Shown here: piece by piece, positions 1 through 8,675 of the stretch
Position numbering within the stretch: the first letter of the stretch is position 1
Layout: each line of letters begins with the position of its first letter
The notes under the pieces: model-generated
What the model was told of the DNA's origin: nothing
The model's input: only the letters and a program-made list of their open reading frames with translations
The model's database searches: none
Assembly: GCA_016296415.1 (NCBI GenBank)
Contig: JAEDJH010000015.1
Location: 1 to 24,118 of the forward strand
Length of the DNA stretch: 24,118 nt
Direction: 5' to 3'
Origin: Clostridia bacterium
Lineage (GTDB): Bacteria > Bacillota > Clostridia > Christensenellales > CAG-138
Position numbers and translations under genes: made by a program

Positions 1-63
1 TCTCAGGGAGGAGATTCTCCTCCTATACTGTTGTGAAAGAGCCTTGCGTAAAACGCAAAAGGA
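1..63 (+). other. Leader before mfd with two hairpins, second one overlapping the ribosome binding site
   Basis: The window opens in non-coding sequence. A perfect 7-bp inverted repeat (GGAGGAG at 7-13, CTCCTCC at 17-23, 3-nt spacer) has no following T-run, so it is not a standard terminator. A second hairpin pairs TTGCG (44-48) with CGCAA (54-58) and can be extended by CC (42-43) with GG (61-62) across a two-A bulge. The likely Shine-Dalgarno of mfd, AAAAGGA (57-63), lies in its 3' arm, six bases before the ATG. Whether this tunes mfd translation is inference. The preceding gene is outside the window. Confidence 0.4.
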
Positions 64-69
64 TTTGCC

Positions 70-3000
70 ATGCCGAACAATTTGCTGGACATACTGAAAA
101 AATCGGACGAATACCTCCGCCTTGTCGAAACGCTTGTTTCGGACGGCGGTGCGGTCAGCGTATTCGGACTTTCCGAGGCGCATAAGGCGCATATATTCGC
201 CGCAGCCGCAAGGCATACGGGGCTTCCGATGCTGTATGTGGCGGCGGACGAGCGGGCGGCACACAGGGTTTATGAGGAGGTAATAAGATACCTTCCCGAC
301 GCCCTGCTTTTCCCCGTGAGGGATATGTCGTTTTCGGCACGCACCTATGCGGCGTCGAGCGACATCGCTGCGGGCAGAATACGCGCGCTGACAGCGATGC
401 TGTACGGAAAAACGCCGGTCACCGTTACATCGGCGGAGGCGCTGATGCAGAGGGTCGTTCCGTCCAAAATACTCGGGCAGGGGCGCATGGAGCTTCGTGT
501 GGGCGATGAGCTGGACGTGGGCGGGCTTATGGAGCATCTTTCGGTATATGGCTACGAGCGTGTGGATATATGCGAGGGCAAGGGGCAGGCGGCAAAGCGG
601 GGCGGCTACGTCGATATTTACCCCATAACCGCCCAAAACCCCATAAGGATAGAGCTTTTTGACAACGAAATAGACACCATGAGGGAATACGACCCCATAT
701 CCCAGCGCTCGATACGAAACGTGGAATATGCGGAGATAACGCCCGCGGCGGAGCTTCCGAAGCTTGCTTCAAACATGAAAAAGGCGGCGGCGAGGCTCAA
801 AAATGCGTCAGGCATGGGCGAGGAAAGATCACTTTTGGAGCAGGGGATAATGCCCGTGAACGGCATAAACCTGATGCCGCTTATGTTCGGGGACGAATAC
901 GGCGAAGCCTTTACGCCCTTTGACTATCTGCCGAAGGATACCGTAATAATGCTCGACGAGCCTGCCGAAATAAGCGAGACGGCGCAGACCGCCTGCACGA
1001 TGTTTTCCGAGGAGCTTGCCGATGCGCTTGAGCAGGGTACGGCGGTAAAGCAGCAGACAGGGCTGATGCTTTCTCCGCAAAGGCTGACGGAGCTGCTCGA
1101 CACCCCCAAAACGGCGATGCTGTTTTCGCTCACGAGGAGCTATTCGGGCATAAAGCCGAGAGCGCTTTTCAACTTTACAACACGCTCCGTCGCAAAATAC
1201 GGCACATTTACGGGCGAGCTCGTCAACGACCTGAACTTCTGGCGCAAAAACGGCGTGACCGTGCTGATGTATGCCGGCGCACGTGCAAAGCAGCTTATGG
1301 ACAGCCTGAACGACATGGGGCAGGAAATGGGGCTTTGTGCCGCCGTGGGCATGACGGAGGAGCTGCAAAGGGAAATTGTCGGGGGCGAGCAGCTTATCGT
1401 CGGAAAGTCGCTGGCAAGGGGCTTTGAATATCCCGAGCTTCGCATAGCGGTGCTTTCGGAGGCGGAGCTTTACGGCACCGTGAGCTATAAGGCGCCGAGG
1501 CGCACAAAGCGCAAGCCGAGCCTCATGTTCTCGGAGCTTTCCGTCGGCGACGCCGTGGTGCACGAGGTGAACGGCATCGGCAGATTTATCGGAACGGAAA
1601 CGATGGTGGTTGACGGGCATACCCGTGACTATCTGAAGATAAAATATCAGGGCGGCGATATGCTGTACATACCCACGGATCAGCTTGACCGCCTGCAAAA
1701 ATACATCGGGCAGGACGGAGAGCAGCCGAAACTTTCAAAGCTCGGCTCGGGCGAATGGCAGCGCACGCTGCAAAAGACGAGGGCGAGCGTTAAAAAACTG
1801 GCGTTCGACCTTGTAAAGCTGTACGGCGAGCGCATGAACAGAAAGGGGCACGCCTTTTCACCCGACACGCCGTGGCAGCGCACGATGGAGGAGAGCTTCC
1901 CGTACAGGGAAACGCCCGACCAGCTTGCCTGCATCGAGGAGATAAAGCGGGATATGGAGAGCAGCCGTGTTATGGACAGACTGCTTTTGGGCGACGTGGG
2001 CTACGGCAAGACCGAGGTGGCTCTGCGTGCGGCGTTCAAGGCGATAATGGACTCAAAGCAGGTCATATTCCTTGTGCCGACGACGGTGCTTGCGCTGCAG
2101 CATTACAATACCGCCGTGTCGAGATTTTCGGGTTTCCCGATAAAGATACGCATGCTTTCAAGGTACAATACGCCGGCGGAAACGGCGAGGATAGCCGAGG
2201 AGCTTAAAACCGGCTCGTGCGATATGGTCATCGGCACGCATAAGCTGCTCGGAAAGGAAATCGAGTACAAATCGCCGGGGCTTTTGATAATCGACGAGGA
2301 GCAGCGCTTCGGCGTGGGGCATAAGGAGCAGATAAAGAACCTTAAAAAGGAGCTGGATGTGCTTACCCTTTCCGCAACGCCGATCCCCCGCACCCTGCAC
2401 ATGTCAATGTCGGGCATAAGGGACATGAGCGTGATAGGCACGCCGCCGGAGCATCGCTATCCCGTGCAGACCTACGTTATGGAGTATTCCGATGCGATAG
2501 TGCGGGAGGCGATACTCAAGGAGACGGGCAGGGGCGGACAGGTCTATTTCGTTTATAACAAGGTGCAGAGCATGGACTCGTTTGCAGACAGGCTGAGGCA
2601 GCTCATCCCCGAGGTGTCTGTCGCCTGCGCCCACGGGCAGATGCCCGAAAGGCTTCTTGAAAGCACCATGCTGGCGTTTGTGGAGCATAAATACGACGTG
2701 CTTTTATGCTCAACGATAATCGAAAGCGGACTCGACGTGACAAACGTAAATACCATAATAATCTATGATGCGGACAATCTCGGCCTTTCGCAGCTTTATC
2801 AGCTCAGGGGCAGAGTGGGCAGGGGCTCACGGCTCGCCTACGCCTACCTCACGTTCAACCCCATGAAGGTCCTGACCGAGGTTGCCCAAAAGCGCCTTTC
2901 TGCGATAAGGGAGTTTACGCAGTTTGGCTCGGGCTTCAGGATCGCCATGCGTGACCTTGAGATAAGGGGTGCGGGCGACATACTCGGCGCAGAGCAGCAC

Positions 3001-3579
3001 GGCTTTATGGCGGCGGTGGGCTACGACCTTTACTGCAAGCTGATAGAGCGTGCGGTAAAGGAGGCGAAGGGCGAAGGCACATCGCAGGAGGCGCAGGAGA
3101 GCGAGGCGGACATATTCGTAAGCATACCCGTAAACGCCAACATACCTGCGTCCTATATCGCAAGGGAGCAGGAGAGGCTTGCCATTTACCGCCGCATTGC
3201 GCTGATAGAAACGGGCGATGACGTTCTCGATGTACAGGATGAGCTGATAGACCGCTACGGCGAGATACCCGAGGAGGTGCAGGCACTTATAGGCATTGCG
3301 CTGATAAAGGCGTATGCAAAGCGTGCTTTTGTGGATCGCCTGACCGTCAGGCAGGGCGAGGTGAAGTTTGTGTTCAACAAAAAAGCTCCCTACGCCGCCG
3401 ACAGGCTGTTTGCGCTCGCCGCAAACATAAAGGGCGCAAAGCTCATGGGCGGCGAAAACGTAACGCTTACCATATCCCAGAAAAAGGCGTCGGTGGACTC
3501 GATAAGGCGATCGCTCATAAAGCTTCTCAAGGCCATCATGGGCTGTCTTGAGGGCAGAAACAGCGGTGCGGAAAAATAG
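70..3579 (+). CDS. mfd: Transcription-repair coupling factor Mfd
   Basis: Mfd is the DNA translocase that removes RNA polymerase stalled at template-strand damage and recruits UvrA for nucleotide excision repair. The 1169-residue length is normal for a full-length Mfd. The order seen is: N-terminal UvrB-like region (about 1-350), a CarD-like RNA polymerase interaction domain beginning near residue 489 (ELSVGDAVVHE), and superfamily 2 translocase motor with Walker A GDVGYGKT (641-648, Lys647), DEEQ box (742-745), motif III SATPIPRT and motif VI QLRGRVGRG. A C-terminal TRCF domain follows (QERLAIYRR onward). The start ATG has an AAAAGGA site six bases upstream. It stands alone, with a 63-bp gap to the next gene, which appears to have its own promoter. 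No terminator is evident after the stop. Identification is secure. Confidence 0.97.
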   Translation: MPNNLLDILKKSDEYLRLVETLVSDGGAVSVFGLSEAHKAHIFAAAARHTGLPMLYVAADERAAHRVYEEVIRYLPDALLFPVRDMSFSARTYAASSDIAAGRIRALTAMLYGKTPVTVTSAEALMQRVVPSKILGQGRMELRVGDELDVGGLMEHLSVYGYERVDICEGKGQAAKRGGYVDIYPITAQNPIRIELFDNEIDTMREYDPISQRSIRNVEYAEITPAAELPKLASNMKKAAARLKNASGMGEERSLLEQGIMPVNGINLMPLMFGDEYGEAFTPFDYLPKDTVIMLDEPAEISETAQTACTMFSEELADALEQGTAVKQQTGLMLSPQRLTELLDTPKTAMLFSLTRSYSGIKPRALFNFTTRSVAKYGTFTGELVNDLNFWRKNGVTVLMYAGARAKQLMDSLNDMGQEMGLCAAVGMTEELQREIVGGEQLIVGKSLARGFEYPELRIAVLSEAELYGTVSYKAPRRTKRKPSLMFSELSVGDAVVHEVNGIGRFIGTETMVVDGHTRDYLKIKYQGGDMLYIPTDQLDRLQKYIGQDGEQPKLSKLGSGEWQRTLQKTRASVKKLAFDLVKLYGERMNRKGHAFSPDTPWQRTMEESFPYRETPDQLACIEEIKRDMESSRVMDRLLLGDVGYGKTEVALRAAFKAIMDSKQVIFLVPTTVLALQHYNTAVSRFSGFPIKIRMLSRYNTPAETARIAEELKTGSCDMVIGTHKLLGKEIEYKSPGLLIIDEEQRFGVGHKEQIKNLKKELDVLTLSATPIPRTLHMSMSGIRDMSVIGTPPEHRYPVQTYVMEYSDAIVREAILKETGRGGQVYFVYNKVQSMDSFADRLRQLIPEVSVACAHGQMPERLLESTMLAFVEHKYDVLLCSTIIESGLDVTNVNTIIIYDADNLGLSQLYQLRGRVGRGSRLAYAYLTFNPMKVLTEVAQKRLSAIREFTQFGSGFRIAMRDLEIRGAGDILGAEQHGFMAAVGYDLYCKLIERAVKEAKGEGTSQEAQESEADIFVSIPVNANIPASYIAREQERLAIYRRIALIETGDDVLDVQDELIDRYGEIPEEVQALIGIALIKAYAKRAFVDRLTVRQGEVKFVFNKKAPYAADRLFALAANIKGAKLMGGENVTLTISQKKASVDSIRRSLIKLLKAIMGCLEGRNSGAEK

Positions 3580-3606
3580 TTTGCAACCTTTTTTGGGAAT
3601 ATGCGT

Positions 3607-3612
3607 TATAAT
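3607..3612 (+). promoter_or_regulatory. Probable -10 element for the lipoprotein gene
   Basis: A perfect TATAAT lies 31 bases before the ATG of the lipoprotein gene. The best -35-like match, TTGCAA at 3581-3586, is 20 bases away, longer than the usual 16-18, so the -35 assignment is uncertain. The position immediately after the mfd stop suggests the lipoprotein is transcribed independently. Confidence 0.4.
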
Positions 3613-3642
3613 TAGTGAGAAACAAACGGAGGTAATTATTAT

Positions 3643-4302
3643 ATGAAGATGTATAAGAGAATTTTGGCATTTGCCCTTGCGGTGCTGTTTGTGCTTGCCG
3701 TGTGCGCCTGCTCACCGGCGGAGAAGCCCGTGGATCTTAAAAACCCCGAGGGAGGACAGAACATCAGCGACAAAAAGACGCAGCGTGATGACGGCAAAAC
3801 GCCCAACAGCAGTGTACAGGACGGCTCAAACAAGGAGAACGGCTCCGGCGACAAGGAAGGAACGAACAAGTCCGATGAAAACAAAACGGGCGGCTCAAGG
3901 CGGGAGGACTCCGTGCAGGACAAGTACGAATGCAGCGGCTTTAACGTGACCCACGTTCGTGTGCAGTACGCAAAAAGCGAGCCGCTGACCGCAATAGTCA
4001 CGAGTGTCGGGGAGCTCAACGAGTTTTTGAGCAAATACCCGGGCAAAACGAACATAAGGATATACGACGAGGAGTTTTTCAAGACCAATGCGCTCGTCGT
4101 CATGATCTCCACGTTTACCAGCGGCTCGGTTTCGCAGAAGGTTGTTGAGGTTGACGCCTCCGACGCCGGCGAGATGAAGGTGTATATCACGACCAAAATA
4201 CCCGAGATAGGCACAACGGACATGGCGGCATGGTTTGTCGGCATCGCAATCCCCAAAACCGAGTATAAGGGACAGACGGAGCTTGTCATAATCGAAAAAT
4301 AA
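3643..4302 (+). CDS. Small secreted lipoprotein of unknown function
   Basis: The 219-residue product begins with a lipoprotein signal peptide: basic MKMYKRI, a hydrophobic stretch (8-20) and a lipobox ending at Cys23 (VCAC; Cys21 is a less likely alternative). Residues about 25-95 are a low-complexity, charged linker rich in Lys, Asp, Gly, Ser and Asn, as expected for a tether through the wall. Residues about 98-219 form a compact beta-rich domain with YDEEFFKTNALVVM followed by repeated short strands and TTDMAAW. This tail resembles the C-terminal domain of PrcB-type proteins, a resemblance from memory and not verified. The start is supported by GGAGG (3628-3632), ten bases upstream. It is monocistronic, bounded by its own -10 element and a strong terminator. 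Function is not assigned. Confidence 0.85.
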   Translation: MKMYKRILAFALAVLFVLAVCACSPAEKPVDLKNPEGGQNISDKKTQRDDGKTPNSSVQDGSNKENGSGDKEGTNKSDENKTGGSRREDSVQDKYECSGFNVTHVRVQYAKSEPLTAIVTSVGELNEFLSKYPGKTNIRIYDEEFFKTNALVVMISTFTSGSVSQKVVEVDASDAGEMKVYITTKIPEIGTTDMAAWFVGIAIPKTEYKGQTELVIIEK

Positions 4303-4328
4303 CCCATATACCATATAACTGCCGCATT

Positions 4329-4350
4329 GACCGCCGAAAGGCGGTCTTTT
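4329..4350 (+). terminator. Rho-independent terminator after lipoprotein gene
   Basis: GACCGCC (4329-4335) and GGCGGTC (4340-4346) form a perfect 7-bp stem with a GAAA tetraloop, followed by TTTT. It lies 27 bases after the lipoprotein stop and separates it from the MarR operon. Confidence 0.9.
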
Positions 4351-4390
4351 GCTTTATGCCGGCAAAAGGTTAAACATTTAATAAACCCTG

Positions 4391-4419
4391 TTGACAAACG
4401 CCCCTTGCGGCGTTATAGT
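4391..4419 (+). promoter_or_regulatory. Sigma-A-type promoter of the marR-exporter operon
   Basis: A consensus -35 TTGACA (4391-4396) is separated by exactly 17 bases from -10 TATAGT (4414-4419, five of six). Transcription should begin near 4426, inside the operator-like repeats, and 31 bases before the MarR start codon. This also rules out a translation start at 4391 for the MarR gene. Confidence 0.85.
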
Positions 4420-4440
4420 GTTAAACGTTAAACAGTTTGT
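4420..4440 (+). promoter_or_regulatory. Candidate MarR operator: tandem GTTAAAC plus inverted copy
   Basis: GTTAAAC occurs twice in direct tandem (4420-4426, 4427-4433), followed by AGTTTGT, which makes an imperfect inverted repeat centred on A4434 (AAAC-A-GTTT). A third GTTAAAC is at 4369-4375, upstream of the -35. The cluster lies directly after the -10 and over the predicted start of transcription, where a bound repressor would block the promoter. Autoregulation by the adjacent MarR protein is inferred from the usual behaviour of that family. Confidence 0.55.
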
Positions 4441-4456
4441 GAAGGGAGGGGTATCC

Positions 4457-4957
4457 ATGACCGATACCAAATGCCGCATAACGGGGCTGCTTTTCAAGCT
4501 GGAGCTTTTGAAAAGGATAATACTCAGGCGTTCATGCCGGGGACTCGGGCTGCACTTTAAGCAGCGCCCGATGCTGGACTACATTTTAAGGCATGACGGC
4601 TGCACGCAGACCGAGCTTGCACGTGCGCTCCACGTAACGCCTGCGTCGGTTGCGACAAGCACAAAAAGGCTGCAGCATTCGGGCTTCATAACCAAGCAGA
4701 CGGACGAGGGCAACCTCAGGCAAAACAGAATTTCCGTCACGGAGAAGGGGCGTGCCGCGGTCGAGGTGGCGCATGAGCATTTTGTAAAGCTTCAGACGGA
4801 TATGCTGAGGGGCTTTTCCGACAGCGAGGCAGAGGTGCTTGCATCCATGCTTGAAAGAATGGCGGAAAACATCACCGACGAGGAAACGGGAGAGCTCAAT
4901 ATAAAGGAGCTTATTCTGATAGATACAAAACTCGAATCGGAAAAGGGGGAGATTTGA
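4457..4957 (+). CDS. MarR-family transcriptional regulator
   Basis: The 166-residue product has the MarR winged-helix fold: N-terminal dimerisation helices, then the helix-turn-helix with TQTELARALHV (50-60) and recognition helix TPASVATSTKRL (61-72), a beta-wing (QTDEGNLRQNRISVTEKG, 81-98) and C-terminal dimerisation helices. The ATG at 4457 is chosen because GGGAGGGG (4444-4451) ends five bases before it and because the open frame upstream runs into the -35 box. The stop overlaps the TTG alternative start of the first exporter gene, so the three genes are translationally linked. Such regulators typically repress an adjacent efflux operon until a ligand binds. The ligand cannot be told from the sequence. 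Confidence 0.93.
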   Translation: MTDTKCRITGLLFKLELLKRIILRRSCRGLGLHFKQRPMLDYILRHDGCTQTELARALHVTPASVATSTKRLQHSGFITKQTDEGNLRQNRISVTEKGRAAVEVAHEHFVKLQTDMLRGFSDSEAEVLASMLERMAENITDEETGELNIKELILIDTKLESEKGEI

Positions 4958-4962
4958 CCGAT

Positions 4963-6690
4963 ATGTTCAAAATATTCGTAAAATACTCAAAGGGCTACAG
5001 GCTGTATGCGATACTGGCATCGCTGACGATAATGCTGGAGGTGCTTCTTGAGGTCTATATCCCCTATATAATGAAGGACGTCGTAAACATCGGCATCTCC
5101 ACGGGCGACATGGGCATCGTCATACAAAAGGGCGTGCTGATGGTGCTCGTTGCGCTGCTGTCGCTGTTTTTCGGCATAACAAGCGCAAGATTTGCGGTGC
5201 TTGCCAGCACGGGCTTTGCCAAAAACGTGCGGAAGGCGCTGTTTGACAAGGTGCAGTCGTTCTCGTTCAAAAACGTGGACAATTTCAGCACCGCGTCGCT
5301 CATAACGAGGCTGACGACCGACGTTACCAATATGCAGCAGTCGTTCCAGATGTGCATAAGGATGCTCATTCGCTCCCCCGTCATGCTCGTTGCATCGACC
5401 GTTATGGCGAACAAGGTCAGCGGGGAGATGGGGCAGATATTCGCAATCGCCATCCCCGTGCTTGCAATATCCATGGGTGCAATAAGCGTCAGCGTTTACC
5501 CGAGATTCAGGGTGATGCTCAAGCGCTTTGACAATATGAACGCCCAAATACAGGAAAACCTTACCGCCATAAGGGTGGTGAAGGCGTTCGTTCGCCACGA
5601 GTACGAGATTGAGCAGTTCAACGAGGCGGCGGAGGACGTGACAAAGGCGCAGGTCAAGGCCGAAAAGCTGCTTGTTCTCAATAACCCCGTATCCCAGCTT
5701 GTCATGTATTCGTGCATGATAGCGACCTGCTGGATAGGCGGCAACGCCATAATCGGCGGCTCCATGCTTGCGGGCGACCTTATGAGCTTTATAAGCTATA
5801 TCAGCCAGATACTTTCGTCGGTAATGATGCTGACGATGATATTTGTAAACCTCATTCTTTCGAGGGCATCGGCAAAGCGTGTCGGGGAGGTGCTTTCCGA
5901 GGTCATAGACATCTCCGATGCGGATGCGGACCCTTCGCTTTTGGTAGGGGACGGCTCGATAGAGTTCGAGGACGTTTCGTTCAGCTATTCGGGGCAGGGC
6001 GACAATCTCACGCTTAAAAACGTGAATCTCAGGATAGCCCCCGGTGAAACGATTGGCATAATCGGCGGCACGGGCTCGGCAAAAACCACGCTCGTACAGC
6101 TTATACCCAGGCTTTACGACGTATATGACGGCACGGTGAAGGTAGGCGGCAGGGACGTGAGGAGCTACACGCTCCAAAACCTCAGGAGCGCCGTATCCGT
6201 GGTGCTTCAAAAGAACGTGCTGTTCTCGGGAAGCATAGCGGAAAACCTGCGCTGGGGCGATATGGAAGCGACCGAGGCCGAGATAAAGGAAGCGGCGCAG
6301 GCGGCGCAGGCGCACGAGTTCATCGAAAGCTTCCCCGACGGCTATCAGACCGAGCTTGGGCAGGGCGGCGTAAACGTATCCGGCGGACAGAAGCAGAGGC
6401 TCTGCATCGCAAGGGCGCTTTTGAAAAAGCCGAAGATAATAATTCTTGACGACAGCACCTCGGCGGTGGATACCGCAACCGACGCAAAAATACGCAGTGC
6501 GTTCAGGGAGAAGCTTGCCGATACCACGACAATAATAATCGCTCAGCGCATCGCCTCCGTAATGGACGCCGACAGGATAATCGTCATGAACGACGGCGAG
6601 ATAGACGGAATAGGCACGCACGAGGAGCTTATGCAGACGAACAAAATCTACAAAGAGGTCTATTCCTCACAGCAAAAGGGGGTGGCATAA
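4963..6690 (+). CDS. ABC exporter half-transporter with degenerate ATP site (YheI/BmrC-like)
   Basis: This is a 575-residue half-transporter with an N-terminal six-helix exporter domain (about 1-300) and a C-terminal nucleotide-binding domain. The ATP site is atypical: Walker A reads GGTGSAKTT (368-376), with Ala373 in place of the usual Gly; the catalytic Glu after Walker B is Asp497 (ILDDSTSAVD); the switch His is Gln528 (IIAQRI). The signature VSGGQKQR is intact. This pattern is that of the degenerate-site subunit of heterodimeric exporters such as YheI/YheH, BmrC/BmrD and TM287/288, so the partner is the next gene, whose ATG follows the stop directly. ATG 4963 is preferred because GGGGGA (4945-4950) is 12 bases away; a TTG at 4954, overlapping the marR stop, would add three residues but lies only three bases from that site. 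Confidence 0.93.
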   Translation: MFKIFVKYSKGYRLYAILASLTIMLEVLLEVYIPYIMKDVVNIGISTGDMGIVIQKGVLMVLVALLSLFFGITSARFAVLASTGFAKNVRKALFDKVQSFSFKNVDNFSTASLITRLTTDVTNMQQSFQMCIRMLIRSPVMLVASTVMANKVSGEMGQIFAIAIPVLAISMGAISVSVYPRFRVMLKRFDNMNAQIQENLTAIRVVKAFVRHEYEIEQFNEAAEDVTKAQVKAEKLLVLNNPVSQLVMYSCMIATCWIGGNAIIGGSMLAGDLMSFISYISQILSSVMMLTMIFVNLILSRASAKRVGEVLSEVIDISDADADPSLLVGDGSIEFEDVSFSYSGQGDNLTLKNVNLRIAPGETIGIIGGTGSAKTTLVQLIPRLYDVYDGTVKVGGRDVRSYTLQNLRSAVSVVLQKNVLFSGSIAENLRWGDMEATEAEIKEAAQAAQAHEFIESFPDGYQTELGQGGVNVSGGQKQRLCIARALLKKPKIIILDDSTSAVDTATDAKIRSAFREKLADTTTIIIAQRIASVMDADRIIVMNDGEIDGIGTHEELMQTNKIYKEVYSSQQKGVA

Positions 6691-8589
6691 ATGGCGGGAC
6701 CCGGTTCGGACAACAACAAATTCAAGCGTCCGCAGGACACAAAGGGAACCATTCGCCGCATCGTCCGCTACATGGGCGGCTATAAGCTTCAGCTTGCGCT
6801 GGTCGTTGTCGGCATAATCATAAGCTGTCTTGCAAACGTTGCCGGCACGTATATGCTTAGGCCGATAATCAACGACTTCATCGTTCCGCTTATCGGTCAG
6901 GAAATGCCCGATCTCAGCCGCTTCATCGGCATACTGATGGTTCTTGGCATGATATACCTTGCCGGAATCGGCGGAATGTACCTTTTCAACCGGCTGATGA
7001 TAAACGTATCCACGGGCACGCTGCTCAGAATAAGGAAGGAGCTGTTTGATCACATGCAGCGCCTCCCCATCGGCTACTTCGACTCCCGTACGCACGGCGA
7101 GATAATGAGCTGCTATACGAACGATATAGACGCCATGCGTGAGCTTTTGAGCCAGGGCTTTCCGCAGCTTGTAAACTCCACGCTGAGGGTCACGGCGATT
7201 TTCGTCATGATGATGGTGCTAAGCCCCCTGCTGACGGTGATAACCGTGGCGGTGCTGATACTGATGATGTTTGTGGTAAAGCTGCTCACCACCAAAAGCG
7301 GAAAATACTTCAAAATGCGCCAGAGTGCGCTCGGTAAGGCGAACGGCTATATCGAGGAGATGATAGAGGGGCAGAAGGTCGTAAAGGTATTCTGTCACGA
7401 GGATACGGTAAAAAAGGACTTCGATGCTCTCAATGAGGATGTGCGGGTATCGACCGCAACCGCAAACTCCTGGGCGATGGTCATGATGCCGATAATGGGC
7501 AACCTTTCGCATCTGCACTATGCGATAACCGCAACCGTGGGCGCAGTTATGGCGATAGGCGGCGTTTTGCCGGCGGCCGAGGCACTCGGTATAATCACGG
7601 CGTTTTTGCAGTATTGCCGCCAGTTCTCCATGCCGATAACCCAGCTTTCGCAGCAGTTCAATTCCGCCATGAGCGCACTTGCCGGCGCAGAGCGTATGTT
7701 CAAGCTGCTCGATGCGGAGCCCGAGGCGGACGAGGGCCGTGTGACGCTCGTTCATGCAGGCTATGACGGCGAAAAGCTCGTTGAGACCTCCGAACGCACG
7801 GGTATCTGGGCATGGAAATGCCCCAATGCGGACGGAAGCTGTACGCTCGTACAGGTCAGGGGCGACGTAAGGCTGAACAACGTCACGTTCAGCTATGACG
7901 GAGAAAAGACCGTACTGCACGACGTCAGCCTCTATGCAAGGCCCGGCGAGAAGATCGCCTTTGTAGGCTCGACGGGTGCGGGCAAGACCACCATAACCAA
8001 CCTCATAAACCGCTTCTATGACGTGAACGAGGGCGAGATAACCTACGACGGCATACCCGTCACCGACATTAAGAAGGATGACCTGCGGCGTTCGCTTGCG
8101 ATGGTGCTTCAGGATACGCATCTTTTCACCGGCACGGTGAAGGAAAACATCCGCTACGGCAAGCTCGACGCAACGGACGAGGAGATAATTGCGGCGGCAA
8201 AGCTTGCAAACGCCCACTTCTTCATATCTCATCTGCCACAGGGCTATGATACCGTGCTGACGGCGGACGGTGCGAACCTGAGCCAGGGTCAGAGGCAGCT
8301 TTTGGCGATAGCACGCGCGGCGGTGGCAGATCCCCCCGTGCTGATACTTGACGAGGCGACAAGCTCCATCGACACCCGCACCGAGGCGCTTATCGAAAAG
8401 GGCATGGACAGCCTTATGGCGGGGCGCACGGTGTTCGTTATCGCACACAGGCTTTCCACCGTAAGGAACTCAAACGCCATAATGGTGCTTGAAAACGGGC
8501 GCATAATCGAGAGGGGCGACCATGACGAGCTGATAGCCGAAAAGGGCAAGTATTACCAGCTTTATATGGGAATGTTTGAGCTGAGCTGA
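6691..8589 (+). CDS. ABC exporter half-transporter with canonical ATP site (YheH/BmrD-like)
   Basis: This 632-residue half-transporter is the catalytic partner of the preceding gene, starting immediately after its stop. It has a basic N-terminus, six membrane helices (roughly 25-320), and a complete nucleotide-binding domain: Walker A GSTGAGKT (426-433), signature LSQGQRQ, Walker B with catalytic Glu555 (LILDEATSSID) and switch His586 (VIAHRLST). LSQGQ in this chain facing the degenerate Walker site of the partner matches the known arrangement of heterodimeric exporters. An additional segment of about 45 residues between transporter and ATPase domains (about 350-400, containing WAWKCPNADG) makes the protein longer than its partner; I recall similar inserts in gut Clostridia homologues. 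Substrate is unknown; drug or metabolite efflux is the usual role under MarR control. Confidence 0.93.
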   Translation: MAGPGSDNNKFKRPQDTKGTIRRIVRYMGGYKLQLALVVVGIIISCLANVAGTYMLRPIINDFIVPLIGQEMPDLSRFIGILMVLGMIYLAGIGGMYLFNRLMINVSTGTLLRIRKELFDHMQRLPIGYFDSRTHGEIMSCYTNDIDAMRELLSQGFPQLVNSTLRVTAIFVMMMVLSPLLTVITVAVLILMMFVVKLLTTKSGKYFKMRQSALGKANGYIEEMIEGQKVVKVFCHEDTVKKDFDALNEDVRVSTATANSWAMVMMPIMGNLSHLHYAITATVGAVMAIGGVLPAAEALGIITAFLQYCRQFSMPITQLSQQFNSAMSALAGAERMFKLLDAEPEADEGRVTLVHAGYDGEKLVETSERTGIWAWKCPNADGSCTLVQVRGDVRLNNVTFSYDGEKTVLHDVSLYARPGEKIAFVGSTGAGKTTITNLINRFYDVNEGEITYDGIPVTDIKKDDLRRSLAMVLQDTHLFTGTVKENIRYGKLDATDEEIIAAAKLANAHFFISHLPQGYDTVLTADGANLSQGQRQLLAIARAAVADPPVLILDEATSSIDTRTEALIEKGMDSLMAGRTVFVIAHRLSTVRNSNAIMVLENGRIIERGDHDELIAEKGKYYQLYMGMFELS

Positions 8590-8633
8590 AATTCGGGGGA
8601 GGGCTTTTGTGCTTTCCCCTTCATAAAAAACTG

Positions 8634-8668
8634 CGGAGGAGCGTTTTGGCGTCTCCTCCGTTCTTTTT
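8634..8668. terminator. Bidirectional terminator between exporter operon and spo0A
   Basis: CGGAGGAG (8634-8641) pairs perfectly with CTCCTCCG (8653-8660) around an 11-nt loop. On the plus strand it is followed by TTCTTTTT (8661-8668); on the minus strand the A-run at 8625-8630 supplies a T-run after the stem. It therefore can end both the exporter operon (plus) and spo0A (minus), whose genes converge here. Confidence 0.88.
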
Positions 8669-8675
8669 GCGTTGT

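Noticed and set aside
829..1698. Minus-strand open frame inside mfd
   Set aside because: Shadow of mfd with no ribosome binding site or domain.
4987..6621. Long minus-strand open frame (544 codons) opposite the first exporter gene
   Set aside because: It mirrors a well-supported ABC gene, has a His/Tyr/Arg-rich composition without family motifs, and no ribosome binding site; it arises from the codon bias of the plus-strand gene.
7219..8448. Long minus-strand open frame opposite the second exporter gene
   Set aside because: Same reason: composition is a shadow of the coding strand and no start signal is present.
8595..8619. GGGGA/TCCCC inverted repeat after the second exporter gene as a terminator
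   Set aside because: The stem is short and is not followed by a T-run on the plus strand; the stronger terminator is at 8634-8668.
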